Positions 1-11,250 of a stretch of DNA of 64,000 nucleotides are shown one piece after another. The notes beneath the pieces are model-generated. The model was not told the origin of the DNA. It ran no database searches and was given only the letters and a program-made list of their open reading frames with translations. Position 1 is the first letter of the stretch, and every line of letters begins with the position of its first letter. The position numbers and the translations under genes were made by a program. The DNA comes from Pogostemon cablin (taxonomy: Eukaryota; Streptophyta; Magnoliopsida; Lamiales; Lamiaceae): assembly GCA_023678885.1 (NCBI GenBank), contig CM042998.1, forward strand, positions 6,327,820 through 6,391,819. The letters are read 5' to 3'.

Positions 1-269
1 TTTAGTCTTACTAATTATATATCAGCCCATTTAAGTGGGCTGAAACTTTGGGCCACAAAATAAATAAATAAATAAATTTGGGCTTTCTAAAAAATTTCTA
101 ATTGGGCTTAATTGGGCTGACCTTTTGGGCCATAAAAATAAATAATTAGGTTTTGGGCTTTCTAACAAAAATCTAGTTGGGCTAAGATAGGGCTGGCCTT
201 TTGGGCCATAAAATAAATAATTAGGTTTTGGGCTTTCTAACAAAAATATAGTTGGGCTAAGATATTATA
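1..269 (-). mobile_element. 3' LTR of element A (Tekay/Del-type gypsy), partial
   Basis: These bases are identical to 7539-7807, so they are the start of the 3' LTR of the minus-strand element whose complete 5' LTR lies at 5437-7807. The remainder of this LTR lies to the left of the window. I saw no difference between the two copies over these 269 bases, which points to a recent insertion. The segment holds three tandem units of roughly 75 bp, each containing the words TTTTGGGCCATAAA and GGGCTTTCTAA. The LTR start, read on the minus strand, is TATAATATC and not the usual TG, so the exact border is uncertain by a few bases. Confidence 0.9.
53..269. repeat. tandem ~75-bp units in the LTR of element A
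   Basis: Three consecutive degenerate units begin at about 53, 132 and 209. Each has an A/T-rich AAATAAATAA stretch followed by TTTGGGCTTTCTAA, then TTGGGCT, and the first two close with CCTTTTGGGCCAT. The same array is repeated at 7591-7807 in the other LTR. It lies at the U3 start of the LTR and could hold regulatory sites, but that is inference. Confidence 0.8.
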
Positions 270-3200
270 AAGTATCCCCTCCTCTAAAAAGTTTCGTCCT
301 CGAAACATAAACGTACCTAGAGATGAAAAGAGATTTGGATGGTGTTGACGCATGACTGACTCTGGTTCCCATGTTTCTTCTTCAATTTGATCACTTCTCC
401 ATAGAATTCTCACCATAGGAATGGATTTGTTACGAAGCATTTTCTCTCGGCGATCTACAATTTGAACAGGTTGTACTTCGTACGATAAATTTTCCTTTAA
501 TACAACTGGGGGATCTTTGAGCACGTGCGAAGGATCTGGTTCATATTTTCTAAGCATAGAGACATGGAAGACATCGTGAATCTTCGACAATTCCGATGGT
601 AGCTCAAGTCGATACGCGACACGACCAATCCTTTGCACGATCGTAAACGGGCCAATATACCTTGGACTCAACTTTCCTCGACGGCGGAATCGCAACACGC
701 CCTTCCATGGAGAAACTTTCAGAAAAACTTTGTCTCCTTCATTAAACTCCAAATCGCGCCTCCTATTATCTGCGTAACTTTTCTGTCGATCTTGCGCTGC
801 CTTAAGTCTGTCTCGAATAAGTTGTATTTTTGCCTTCGCATCTTCGATAAGCTCTACTTGTTCGATTTGTCTCTCGCCAACCTCATCCCAAAAGAGTGGT
901 GTTCGACACTTTCGGCCATACAGAGCTTCGTACGGGGGCATTCCAATGCTTGAATGATAACTGTTGTTATAAGCGAACTCCACCAAAGTTACGTACTTAT
1001 CCCAGCTACCTCCCAAATTCAACACCACTGCACGTAACATGTCTTCTAGTGTCTGTATAGTTCTCTCTGACTGTCCATCAGTCTGTGGATGAAACGAGAT
1101 ACTGAATAGTAATTTTGTACCTAGCGTTTTCTGCAGACTAGGCCAAAAACGGGAAGTGAATCTTGGATCACGGTCAGATATGATTGACACTGGTACTCCG
1201 TGCAATCTCACGATCTCATCGACATATAACTTGGCAAGTTTCTCTAAAGATTCGTTGGTATGCACTGGAAGGAAATGTGCCGATTTCGTCAGACGATCGA
1301 CAATGACCCAAATTGAGTCATGACCCTTTTGGGTTCGAGGTAAACCAGAAACAAAATCCATTGTGACGTTTTCCCATTTCCACTCAGGAATAGGTAGTGG
1401 TTGAAGCATGCCGGCTGGTTTTTGGTGTTCCGCTTTAATCTGTTGGCAAGATAAGCACTTTGATACAAATTCAGTAGTGTCCCGTTTCATACCTGGCCAC
1501 CAATAATGCTCCCGAAGTGTTCTATACATTTTGGTACTACCAGGATGCATAGCATAGGCTGAAGAATGGGCTTCCTCAAGAATAGCTCTACGAACATCAA
1601 GTTCTGATGGAACACAAACACGATTTTTAAAAGTAAGAAGTCCATCATCCCGAATTTGATATTCTGTTTCTTTTCCTTGATTTAGCTTCGCCATCTTCTG
1701 TTGTAAATAAACATCGTGTGATTGTCTTTCTCGAATTTTCTCGAACAAGGTAGGTCTAACCTCGAATTTGGCGATTAAGGCAGAATCATTAGACTTTTCA
1801 CAATCGAGCGAAATGTGTAAAGATTTAAATTGCTCCAACATAGGAAGATAAAAAGATTGAATTGAAGCAAGTGAGGTAGAAGACTTTCTACTCAGAGCAT
1901 CTGCAACAACGTTCGCCTTGCCAGGATGATAATCAATGACTAAGTCATAGTCACTAATCAACTCCATCCATCGCCTTTGCCTGAGGTTGAGCTCCTTTTG
2001 CGTGGTGATATACTTTAAGCTCTTGTGATCAGTGAAAACCCGACAAGTTGCACCATACAGATAGTGCCTCCATATCTTCAATGCAAAGACGATTGCAGCC
2101 AACTCTAAATCATGTGTAGGATAATTTTCTTCGTTCTTCTTCAATTGCCTTGAAGCGTAGGCAATAACCTTTCCTTCTTGCATGAGAACGCATCCTAATC
2201 CTTGTCTCGAGGCGTCGCTATAAATGGTAAATTCTCCAATCGCTGGGTCTGGCAAAGCAAGAATAGGAGCTGAAACGAGTCGTCTTTTCAATTCTTGAAA
2301 TGCTTCGTCACATTCTTCATTCCATTCAAATTTTACCCCTTTTCGAGTCAATTTAGTCAAAGATGAAGCCAATAACGAAAAGTCTTTGACAAACCGTCGA
2401 TAATATCCAGCTAATCCCAGAAAACTACGAATCTCTGTCACGTTCTTTGGATGCTCCCAATCTAGTATAGCTTGAATCTTCACTGGATCGACGTAGATTC
2501 CTTCTTTAGAAATGTGATGACCCAAAAAGCTTACCTCGCGAAGCCAAAATTCACACTTCGAGAATTTAGCATAAAGCTGATTTTCTCTGAGAATGTTCAG
2601 AGCAATTTTTAGATGCTGAGAATGCTCGTCGTCCGATTTAGAATAAATAAGAATGTCATCAATGAAGATGATGACAAACTTATCTAAGTACGGCCGAAAG
2701 ACCCGATTCATAAGATCCATAAAAGCTGCAGGAGCATTTGTGAGTCCAAAAGGCATAACACAGAATTCAAAATGACCGTATCTGGTTCGAAAAGCAGACT
2801 TAGGGATATCAGATTCCCTAATCTTGAGTTGGTGATAACCGGATCGCAAATCAATTTTTGAGAACACAATTGCTCCTTGCAATTGATCAAACAGATCATC
2901 GATTCTTGGAAGAAGATATTTGTTCTTGATAGTCACCTTGTTCAATTGACGGTAGTCGACACATAGACGAAGTGATCCATCTTTCTTCTTGACAAAAAGA
3001 ACTGGAGCACCCCATGGAGATGTGCTAGGTCGTATGAAACCCTTCTCCAATAATTCCCCAAGTTGTGTCTGGAGTTCCTTAAGCTCAGCAGGCGACATTC
3101 GATATGGAGTAATCGATATAGGTGTGATTCCAGGAAGTACGTCAATGGAAAAATCAATCTCTCGATTCGGAGGTTGTCCTGGTAAGTCTTCGGGAAAGAC

Positions 3201-3709
3201 ATCAGGAAATTCATTCACGATTGGGATGTCATTTAGTTTAGTTTCAGAAAGAGAAGTATCGATGACAAATGCCAAGAATGCCTCACAACCCTTACGCATT
3301 AATTTATGCGCAGTCAACATTGAAATAAAAGAGAGGGATCTCGTTTGAAGTTTACCCTCAAAAACAAGTTCTGAGAACCCTGGTCTACGAAAAATAACAA
3401 GCTTCTCGTGGCAATCGAGAATTGCATGATGAGAAGAAAGCCAATCCATGCCAAGAATAACATCAAGATCAATCAAAGGCAATGGTATCAATTCAGCCTC
3501 TAAAATGACATCTTTGATCTTCAATGGACAACCAAGGAATACCGAATCACGAATTAGACGCTCTCCAAGAGGGGTATGAACGATGATTCCAGGTGACAAA
3601 TGAGAGATAGGATAATCTAAGATCGCAGTAAGATCATCTCGGATATAAGACCTATCAGAACCTGGGTCAAATAAAGCGTAGACCTGATGGTCTCCCACAA
3701 ACACATGGC
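237..3709 (-). CDS. pol: pol of element A: protease, RT, RNase H, integrase, chromodomain
   Basis: This is an uninterrupted 1,155-codon frame for the enzymes of a Ty3/gypsy chromovirus. Approximate residues, counted from the GTG codon at 3704: protease with D-P-G at 13-15, a common variant of D-S/T-G; reverse transcriptase 205-400 with the catalytic FIDD at 347-350; RNase H about 490-605 with SDAS, an ELAA glutamate and TDHKS; integrase with an HHCC zinc finger about 715-755 and a D-D-E core spanning 783-880; GPY/F-like region; C-terminal chromodomain with the WRSD and EETWEPE signature. All key residues are present, so the product could be active. The last codons run through the polypurine tract into the LTR. 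There is no convincing ATG; the frame opens at 3742, and I infer that it is joined to gag by splicing at 3709. Confidence 0.92.
275..285 (-). other. polypurine tract of element A
   Basis: On the minus strand this reads AGAGGAGGGGA and lies a few bases before the start of the 3' LTR. Upstream is GAGGACGAAAC, a motif usually seen just before the 3' LTR in plant chromoviruses. It is the expected priming site for plus-strand DNA synthesis. Confidence 0.75.
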
Positions 3710-3850
3710 CTAAAGAAGCAATATTAGGTGAGATTGTGATTTAAAAAATTTGAAAAGATAGAATTTCTTACGAATGTTTTATTCGTAATCAAGTGGCATA
3801 ACAAGGCGGGGTTAGATTTAGCATGTGAAAATACTCAAATTATAAATTAC
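3710..3850 (-). other. putative spliceosomal intron between gag and pol of element A
   Basis: Read on the minus strand, gag runs up to CAG|GTAATT (donor, GT at 3850-3849) and pol resumes after a pyrimidine-rich stretch ending CTTCTTTAG| (AG at 3711-3710). A CTAAT branch-site-like word precedes the acceptor. The 141-nt interval is AT-rich and has in-frame stops. Both exons split a glycine codon after its first base, so splicing would fuse gag and pol into one frame of 1,636 codons. Without splicing gag ends six codons after the donor plus a stop. That phase match and the good donor are seen directly; use of the intron is inference. Confidence 0.6.
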
Positions 3851-5288
3851 CTGTCACAACCTTCGGATCTGAGCGAGCCTCTTCTTGGGAAATATGAAAT
3901 ACTCTAGTTTGCTTCCTTCCTTGTATAGGTGATTGAGTACTAGGGCCGCTTGAGGCATCGGGCACTCTGGTAACTGCAGATCGAGTATCTCTGGGTGTAG
4001 AATATGTTAGTTTACCACGAAACTGACCAGAACCCTGACTGCTCGTTCCCATAAGCTGAGGACAAGAACTTCGCATATGCCCCGGCTGTCGACACTGAAA
4101 ACATACTTGAGGAGCCTTACAGGGGCCGTCATGATATTTTAGGCAATTCTGGCACTTGCGATTTTCACCAACCGATCCCGAGACATTGCTCCCGCCTCTA
4201 CTAAACTGCTCCCGAGGTTGAGGAAAACTAATAGATGCCGAACTTGGTGCGCCACGCGAAGATCCCACACCCCTATACACCTTCGATGCATTTCCTGGAA
4301 ATGCGCTCCCTTGCCTTTTCTTTTGAGATCGTTCTGCAAGCTTATGTCTCGCCTGAACTAAACCTTCTACCCTCAGGGCTTCTTCTACGAGATCGTCAAG
4401 ACTCTCGTACTTGTCTCCGGACTTGATGCGATCTCGAATATTTAAATTAAGACCATCTTCAAATCTCTTGCATAAGTCTCTCGTCGTATATGACTCAGGA
4501 GCGAATTCTCGCAATTCCAGAAATTTGCTTTCGTACTCAACGACCGACATAATGCCTTGAAAGAGGTTGAAGAACTCCTTTCTCTTCTGATCCTTGATGT
4601 ACTGAGAGAAGTATCGATCTTTGAATCGTTCTACGAAGATAGCCCATGTAATAGTAACCGAAGATGTCTCTTTTAGATTCTGCCACCATCGTCGTGCATC
4701 TGGGCCTAACAACTTGGTCGCAATGACCACACGATAACATTCTTCAATCATCAAGGTGTCAAAGGTCTCTGTAATCTCCTTTAACCATGCCCCTGCTTTA
4801 GAAGCATCTCTTGTACCGTCAAATTTCGAAGTCCCCATGTTTTCAACTGCTTTCACCAAATCAGGTATAAAAAGTGCACCTCGAGAAGCAGAACCTCCTA
4901 AAGCCATTTCTGGAGTAAAAACTGGTACATTAGATGTAGGTCGAATCGATTCATTAGCACGAAGAACCTCTTCAGTGACAGTCGTAGTTGTATGAGCCGT
5001 TGTAGGTGGTGGAACACCATGTATTCGAATGTGATCATAATACAATTGGTACTGCTCGGGTGTCATCATGTGCTCAACCCGCAACTGGGCCCGTGGTTGC
5101 TCTACCTGGGAAACTGGCACCCTATGATCAGAATTGATAGGGTCCATAACCGTCGGAGGAATGACATGATCAGAAGAAACATGTCCTCGAGGTCCACGAG
5201 GAACAGAAGAGAGTAGAGGACTCGGAGGATCACGAGGAGCGTGTCCTCGACCTCGACCTCGACCTCGACGACGAACTGGAGGTGCCAT
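3840..5288 (-). CDS. gag: gag of element A (capsid/nucleocapsid)
   Basis: This is an intact 482-codon frame starting at ATG 5288 in a typical gypsy gag order: a basic Arg/Gly-rich N-terminus, a retrotransposon gag (capsid) domain at about residues 140-320 with aromatic and charged motifs such as ARRWW, and a nucleocapsid region. Near residues 375-410 there are two zinc-binding motifs: a variant C-X2-C-X3-H-X3-C followed by a classic C-X2-C-X4-H-X4-C knuckle (CFQCRQPGHMRSSC). It forms the particle that packages element RNA. Its stop lies inside the putative gag-pol intron, so this 482-codon form would come from unspliced RNA. Confidence 0.93.
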   Translation of the reverse strand: MAPPVRRRGRGRGRGHAPRDPPSPLLSSVPRGPRGHVSSDHVIPPTVMDPINSDHRVPVSQVEQPRAQLRVEHMMTPEQYQLYYDHIRIHGVPPPTTAHTTTTVTEEVLRANESIRPTSNVPVFTPEMALGGSASRGALFIPDLVKAVENMGTSKFDGTRDASKAGAWLKEITETFDTLMIEECYRVVIATKLLGPDARRWWQNLKETSSVTITWAIFVERFKDRYFSQYIKDQKRKEFFNLFQGIMSVVEYESKFLELREFAPESYTTRDLCKRFEDGLNLNIRDRIKSGDKYESLDDLVEEALRVEGLVQARHKLAERSQKKRQGSAFPGNASKVYRGVGSSRGAPSSASISFPQPREQFSRGGSNVSGSVGENRKCQNCLKYHDGPCKAPQVCFQCRQPGHMRSSCPQLMGTSSQGSGQFRGKLTYSTPRDTRSAVTRVPDASSGPSTQSPIQGRKQTRVFHISQEEARSDPKVVTGNL

Positions 5289-5416
5289 AATGACTGAAAG
5301 GAAGAAAGGAAAGAAAATGCAAGGTCAACGTCAAGGCAATACGATACCTTAGGATGACATAGAAACAAAGTTGGACTCATTGGCTTGACACAAAAAGAAT
5401 GAGAATCATAAAACCA

Positions 5417-5429
5417 GGCTCTGATACCA
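5417..5429 (-). other. primer-binding site of element A (initiator Met tRNA)
   Basis: On the minus strand the sequence is TGGTATCAGAGCC, the standard complement of the 3' end of plant initiator methionine tRNA. It lies 7 bases inside the end of the 5' LTR (TGACA at 5437-5441), which fixes the orientation of the element. Confidence 0.93.
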
Positions 5430-5436
5430 AGAAAGT

Positions 5437-7807
5437 TGTCACGCCCCGACCCCAGACAGAGCGCGACAACCGCCACGTTAACCATAAATTTCACAGAATG
5501 GGTGCACTCCACTCCACAAAGTTTATAGAAAACGTAAGGCTTGCTATCAAGTACCTGTAGAACTGAACAACTGATAACAACGGGTACAACCCGAGGACAT
5601 CATCTCATAAAGTATCAACAAGGATTTACAAAGGTACAAAATTCAACGGTGTAACTTAGTTTAAAGAAAATATACATGAACGATATAACATCGCGAAGAT
5701 ACAAAAAGAACATCAAGGGGGTCACCAAATATAAACTATACAATCTCGCCAATGAATCCGTCAATTTACATAAAAGAGAAAGTACCCAAAACACGGATTG
5801 GATGATGAGCAAACGATAGGCAAACCTCCAACCAAAACGATATCAACAGCCTGAAAAGGAAAGAATGATGGGGGGTGAGCAAAACCACTAGCTCAGTGAG
5901 GTGATAAGCCGGTCACCCCGACCCTTATACGAAGCATGTACTCCCACTCGCGGTTCATAACATAAAATCCCACAATTCGTCCCACAATAATTATTCTCAC
6001 TCAGTGTACATATTAATGAAAATAAAAACCTTAGTGCACATTTATGAATAACACAATTAGTTCAAACAACATGTTATCACATAAAAGACGCGTGGGTAGT
6101 CAATATCCTCCTCGAACTGAGCTCTCCGTCGAGAGACAGTCCAAGCCCGTCACCGTTACTCTAGATAAAATGCACATTAATATTCTTTCTCAATACGCCA
6201 AGTGCTAAAGTTCACAATTCAATATCGACGTGAATACTTGAAATGATCAAACATATAAACATATATGACATGCATGTCCCACACCGGTGACGTTGACTGA
6301 GCCTATAATAGACTGATCCATCTAACGATCACCCTCCAAAGTATCAGTATTTGGCAAATGGATAGGTGCCCCGTTAGATCTAACTCACCCGGGTTTGCCA
6401 AGCAACGGGCAACTTGGTTGTCACTCTAACTCACCCGAACCGCGACAAATTCGGGCTACTTAATCAATGTCGCTCCAACTCACCCAAACCGTGACCAATT
6501 CGGGCTACTTAACCTTGGTACCAGGCATACATATGCATATGCATCATAAGATGAATAACGACTCAAGTTAGAGTCTTAATTGGCACACAAGAATAACCAG
6601 AAATCAATTCTCAAATAATCCATAATAAATGCTATCAGATATCGAGCCGACAAGGCTCTTCAACATAAGTTAAAATCAATAATACTCATAAAATGGCTAA
6701 TAGGACTCTAACCAGAGCAATCGAGCCAATCAGGCTCTTTACCACATAACATAATACCAAATAATTTTCTTATCAATTAACTAAAACTAAAATAAATGCA
6801 CATTTATCGAGGGTCCACACTTCCCACAAGAGAAGGCGTTCCCGAATTATCAACTCACAAGGAAGTGATTAACTCTCTCCGGAATCTGAAGTCGGTCCCT
6901 TGCCCTTCGTCGATGGTTCTTTACCTAGAAAGGAGATGAGCAATTAAAGACAAATTAAATATAACTAACTATTAGCGTTAACATCCCTTTCATTGCTAAA
7001 AACAAATCCTAATCGAGTTCGAACGAGTCGATATTAAATAAAAATGGCATGTAACTCTTTAACATCAGTTCCCAATCCCATATAACCGTTTCAATACATT
7101 AACTAGACGAAACGATAGAAAATAAGTTTGAATTCGACATAAAAATTCTGAAATTTTCCTGCTAGCGGCAGTTTACGAGAAAAATCATAACTAATTGTAG
7201 AATAATCGGATTGAGGTGTTTCAAGTGGCTACGGAAAGCTAACGAGTTCAACTACGTACAGAAATTAAGTTTGCAAAGTTTCGAGGACAATAGCTATCTC
7301 GAAATCAGTTCGAACAGTCTACAATTTCCCACATACCAAAAAGAAAAACCCCACAAAATTACAAAATTATGGAAGAAGGAAGCTTAATTCACACACCACT
7401 TACCTCAAAACAACTTAAAAACCACCTAGGATGAGGGTTGTAAGGGAGAATTTGGTCAACAAGGGTTTCTCCTCTTCCTCTCTTCTTTCCCCTCTTTTGC
7501 TTTTCTTCTCCCGTTCTTCTCTCTCTTTTTTTTTTAACTTTAGTCTTACTAATTATATATCAGCCCATTTAAGTGGGCTGAAACTTTGGGCCACAAAATA
7601 AATAAATAAATAAATTTGGGCTTTCTAAAAAATTTCTAATTGGGCTTAATTGGGCTGACCTTTTGGGCCATAAAAATAAATAATTAGGTTTTGGGCTTTC
7701 TAACAAAAATCTAGTTGGGCTAAGATAGGGCTGGCCTTTTGGGCCATAAAATAAATAATTAGGTTTTGGGCTTTCTAACAAAAATATAGTTGGGCTAAGA
7801 TATTATA
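5437..7807 (-). mobile_element. 5' LTR of element A
   Basis: This 2,371-bp LTR ends, on the minus strand, with GGGGCGTGACA directly before the primer-binding site. Its other end (7539-7807) matches bases 1-269 exactly. It has no coding sequence; short frames in it are chance. An internal stretch near 6270-6520 repeats words such as CTCACCC and ACCAATTCGGGCTACTTAA. It contains the promoter of the element on the minus strand, though I could not single out a TATA box with confidence. Confidence 0.88.
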
Positions 7808-7974
7808 CATATATTCGTGTGGAATTGCGTGGTTTACGTATTTTGCATCATTATGGTGCTACTAAGGTGTTTTGTTAAGTTTTGAAGGTTAATATAGGCT
7901 AAAATAAAGCAAAATCGAAAAACGAGCAAGAAACGAGTGAAAAGGGGCTTTCTCGAGTTTCATAGGTCAACACA

Positions 7975-8350
7975 CTTAGCAACTCGAGTCGAGTTGGGTG
8001 CCGTAGGAGGTAAGAATGTACATACGTGCAACACGACTTACCATGGGGCAACACAACTTGTAACACGAATCGTGTTGAGCCTATCCCCAGTCGTGTGCTA
8101 AGTCATGCGACGCAGAGAAGCGTCGGAATTTGTCCAGAGAGCCAACACAAGTTGGCAAGTCATTACACGACCTGCAACACTACTTGTATTGGGGTCCGTG
8201 GCTTGTCCTATTTCAGAGCACCGTGACACGACTTGACAAGCGAGTGCACGGTTTACTAACACGACTCGTGTTAGGGTGACATGAGTTTCAAATCAAAGCT
8301 ACTCGAGTCGTGTTGGCAACTCGAGTTGGGTATTCTAACTCGTGTTATGT
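7975..8350. repeat. cluster of short palindromic words in LTR of element B
   Basis: Words of the form AACACGACTCGTGTT and CAACTCGAGTTGGG, plus one-base variants, recur many times in both orientations, for example near 7980, 8060, 8260 and 8310. Many are near-perfect palindromes or pair with a neighbour. The cluster ends about 90 bp before the TATA box. A similar cluster with the same words lies at 18095-18375. Confidence 0.8.
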
Positions 8351-8437
8351 AAGTTTGGGCCAAAAATTGAGATTTTCATCCTCTAGTGCGTGAAAACGTG
8401 TGAAAAGAGTCTAGTGGAGTCAATCCATGGCCCAAGA

Positions 8438-8444
8438 TATAAAA
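8438..8444 (+). promoter_or_regulatory. TATA box of element B LTR
   Basis: The word TATAAAA lies in a GATATAAAAGGAG context, followed by a C/A-rich leader with repeated CATCCATCC, as expected for the U3/R border of an Athila-type LTR. The function is inferred from position and context. Confidence 0.65.
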
Positions 8445-9604
8445 GGAGATCCAGACACCTGAAGAATGGGACTGATCATTCACCAACAGAACACATCGTG
8501 AATTCCATTCACGCACCATCCATCCACCCACCCACTCACATCAGACCATTCATCCATCCATTCCATCGGTCCGGAGAAAGATTCAAGTGCGATTGAGAGA
8601 GGCAATCCAATTGGAGAGACGGGGAAGGATCATAAATCACGTGACACTAGGGTTTTGTATCTTTTCTTTAATTCTTCTTTTGTTGATTTTGTTATGAACT
8701 TGTCAGCCATGAGGGTTGTGTGTAACCTCATGGGCTAAATATTTTTACAGTTCTAAGGATTGAAAGTTAGGGTAGTTGATTTGGAAACCTAGACAACGTA
8801 TGGGAATTCATTGCTATTGATATTCTTGTTTATTTGGTTAATTAAGAATATGTTTATATGTCTGTAACGTCTTCACAATATATCACTTATGTTGCCCGTG
8901 ATGCTTGGTATGTTGTGTTAGCTTATTTGCATACATAGTTTATATTGTCTATTTGCTAGGAATTATAGTAGTTTTCCCATGAACACGATAATTCCAAGAG
9001 CTGGTAAATAAGATACTTGAGTTTCTTAGTGAAACGATGCAATTAAGAATTCAAGTAGGGAGTGAATAGGATTGAATAGTACTTTCAGAGAATATATGTT
9101 AGTCAAACTGGTCATCCGGAGGTTTAATAAGTTTGCATTATTAGTATCTAGGAAGGGGGTTCAAGATTATTCACGCATCTTTTGTTGTTAAACTTATTAT
9201 ACTATTATTAACTTGAAATCGAATCATATTTGGTGGGTTAATAGGGAGTTGCGATGTATTTCCTTTGAAATAGCATGAATGAACAATAGGACGTCTACAG
9301 GAACCAAATCAATTGCATTACACTAATACCTTAGAGCTGTTATTCTCTCTTATTTCACTCTAGAATTATTCTTTGCTTTACTTTTATTTATAAGTTATTT
9401 ATTATTTCAATACTTTAGATATTAATTAAATTCAAATCCTGGAAATTAGTTACTTTAATTCAGTTGAATAGTGATTAATAGTAAAATAGATAATTAACTA
9501 TCTCAGTGGGAACGATATTTAATTGGGGTACTTGCCATTACAATTGATATCCTTATACTTGAGGATTTTTAATTGGAGTGCACAAAATACGCTTAACAAG
9601 TTTA

Positions 9605-9624
9605 TGGCACCGTGCTGCCGGGGA
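9605..9624 (+). other. primer-binding site of element B (Asp-tRNA type)
   Basis: The sequence TGGCACCGTGCTGCCGGGGA closely matches the primer site typical of Athila elements, which is complementary to the 3' end of an aspartate tRNA. It lies six bases after the LTR end at 9598. Confidence 0.85.
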
Positions 9625-9718
9625 CAGTTTTAATTATTTATTTTCTTTTATTACTTATTTAATTAGAATATTCCTATTGAGATTTAATTATCTTCACCTT
9701 GAATTTTCTTGGAGTTGC

Positions 9719-11250
9719 ATGTACACCAGGTCAAAGAAGGGAACGCAAGATCTCGAATTTGATCCGGAGGTTGAAGCGTCTGCAAGGAAAAGGAGAGGAG
9801 CAGCAAAAAATCTCAAAGCACCTCCTAAGGCTTTTAAGGTACCGATTCCAAAGAAGAAAGCGGATACACCGGAACCTAAAGCAGTTGTAGAGGAGGAAGA
9901 AGAACAGATTGAAAATCAGGGTATCCCATCAGAGGCTGAATCAAAAGTAGCAGAAATGGGAGAAAGACCAACACATGAGGATGACATTGTCATTCGGGAG
10001 ATGTACAAGTCTACCAACTTAGGAGGATCAGGTGTAGTTGGGGTCATTCAAGCTGATGAAGCGAATGACATAAGGCTAGCCCTGATCAACATGGTGGAGA
10101 AAAACCCCCATACCGGAGGCGTTTTCGATGAACCATACTGACATCTAAAGTGCTTTAACAGCTATATGGATACAGTGAAAGCTGTTGATGTTACAAATGA
10201 TAGATGGAAGATGAGGCTTTTTCAGTTTTGCTTGGTTGACAAGGCGAGGGAGTGGTATGACAAGCTGGCAGGAGACAGTTTCTCTAATTGGACTGAGCTG
10301 CAGCAGCTGTTCGTTGATCATTTTATGCCACCGGGTAAGATTCTTGCACTGAATCAAGAAATAAATTAGTTCAAGCAAAGGAGAGATGAATCATTTAGAG
10401 AGGTTTGGGAAAGGTTTACTGATGCGCTGAGGAGATGCCCACATCATGGATTCAAGAAGTCTCAGCTCATCAATGTCTTCTACAATGGCCTCGACAATGA
10501 ATCAAGGTTGTTAGTTGATGCATCTGCTGGAGGAACGATCTTTGGAAAATCATCAAATGTTGTGGAGAAGTTATTTGATGATATCTCTATGAACTCTAGA
10601 GATCGGCCATTTGAAAGGATCCGAGGGACTTACATACTTGGTAAAGTTGTAAAGGTTGAAGAGAAGTTTTCTGAAGCTGATAAGAATGATAAAGTTGTCT
10701 CTCAGTTGGAGCAAATGAACAAACATCTAGTTACTTTAATATTAGGTAATAGTGGGGGAGGCAACCAAAGACCTGCAAGTGATGATGTGGTGATGAACGT
10801 TCAAGAAGTTGAGGATGAAAATTGGGCTATGGGGCAGAGTCTCCAAGGTTCAAGAGCACCTCAGAATTGGCAAGGGAATAGGTACCCCCAAGGGAATTCC
10901 AACCAAAGGAATAACCAAGGGGGAGGTCCTAGCAATCAAGGAGATCCCAGTAATCAAGGAGGTCGGCAGAATCAGAAGAGACATGAGAACTTTGCTTATT
11001 CAAACCCGAATAATGCAGTTCCATACCCTCCTAATTTTGAGCATGGAGCCATGATTGAAGAAGAGAAGCCCAGTATTGATGATATGTTGGCAAAATACAT
11101 GCAGAAGAATGATGCTGACATCAACAAGATCAATAACTACATAGTGCTCATAGACTCCAATATGACAAAACAGATTGAGGAAGTGAACAAGCAGTTGCAG
11201 AGTCTCACATATTCTATGAGACAGATCTCTATTGAGAGTGAAAATAAGTG
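9719..11250 (+). pseudogene. gag: gag of element B (Athila-like), N-terminal and middle part, two stop codons
   Basis: A single frame runs from ATG 9719 to the LTR inserted at 11251, broken only by in-frame stops TGA at 10139 and TAG at 10367. The product resembles Athila gag: a basic N-terminus (MYTRSKKG), an acidic stretch, and then a capsid domain with KAREWYDKL, FVDHFMPP and a DASAGG motif. The C-terminal portion is rich in Asn, Gln and Gly. The downstream remainder lies at 13170-13556. The pattern is a once-normal gag inactivated by point mutations and an insertion. Confidence 0.85.

Larger units (their letters stand above)
7808..9598 (+). mobile_element. 5' LTR of element B (Athila-like), left end cut off by element A
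   Basis: The LTR ends with TACGCTTAACA at 9598, six bases before an Athila-type primer-binding site. Its last 650 bp (8944-9598) match 18934-19584, the end of the other LTR, with scattered differences. Comparison with the related LTR at 11251 (shared word AGGTGTTTT about 97 bp from that LTR's start) suggests that about 50 bp of this LTR are missing here, because element A inserted into it. It contains a dyad-rich cluster at about 7975-8350 and a TATA box at 8438. Confidence 0.8.

Noticed and set aside
31..243. Identical 70-codon proline-rich frames at 31-243 and 7569-7781 (minus strand)
   Set aside because: They are the tandem array of the element A LTR read as protein; identity reflects LTR identity, and the codons follow the 75-bp repeat unit.
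2989..3348. 119-codon plus-strand frame inside pol of element A
   Set aside because: It is the reverse-complement shadow of the RT/protease coding region, with no independent signal.
5102..5512. 136-codon minus-strand frame over the gag start and primer site of element A
   Set aside because: It overlaps real gag in another frame and runs through the primer-binding site and LTR end.
7975..8350. CRISPR-like appearance of repeated palindromic words
   Set aside because: Word lengths and spacings are irregular, there are no unique equal-length spacers, and the context is a plant LTR.
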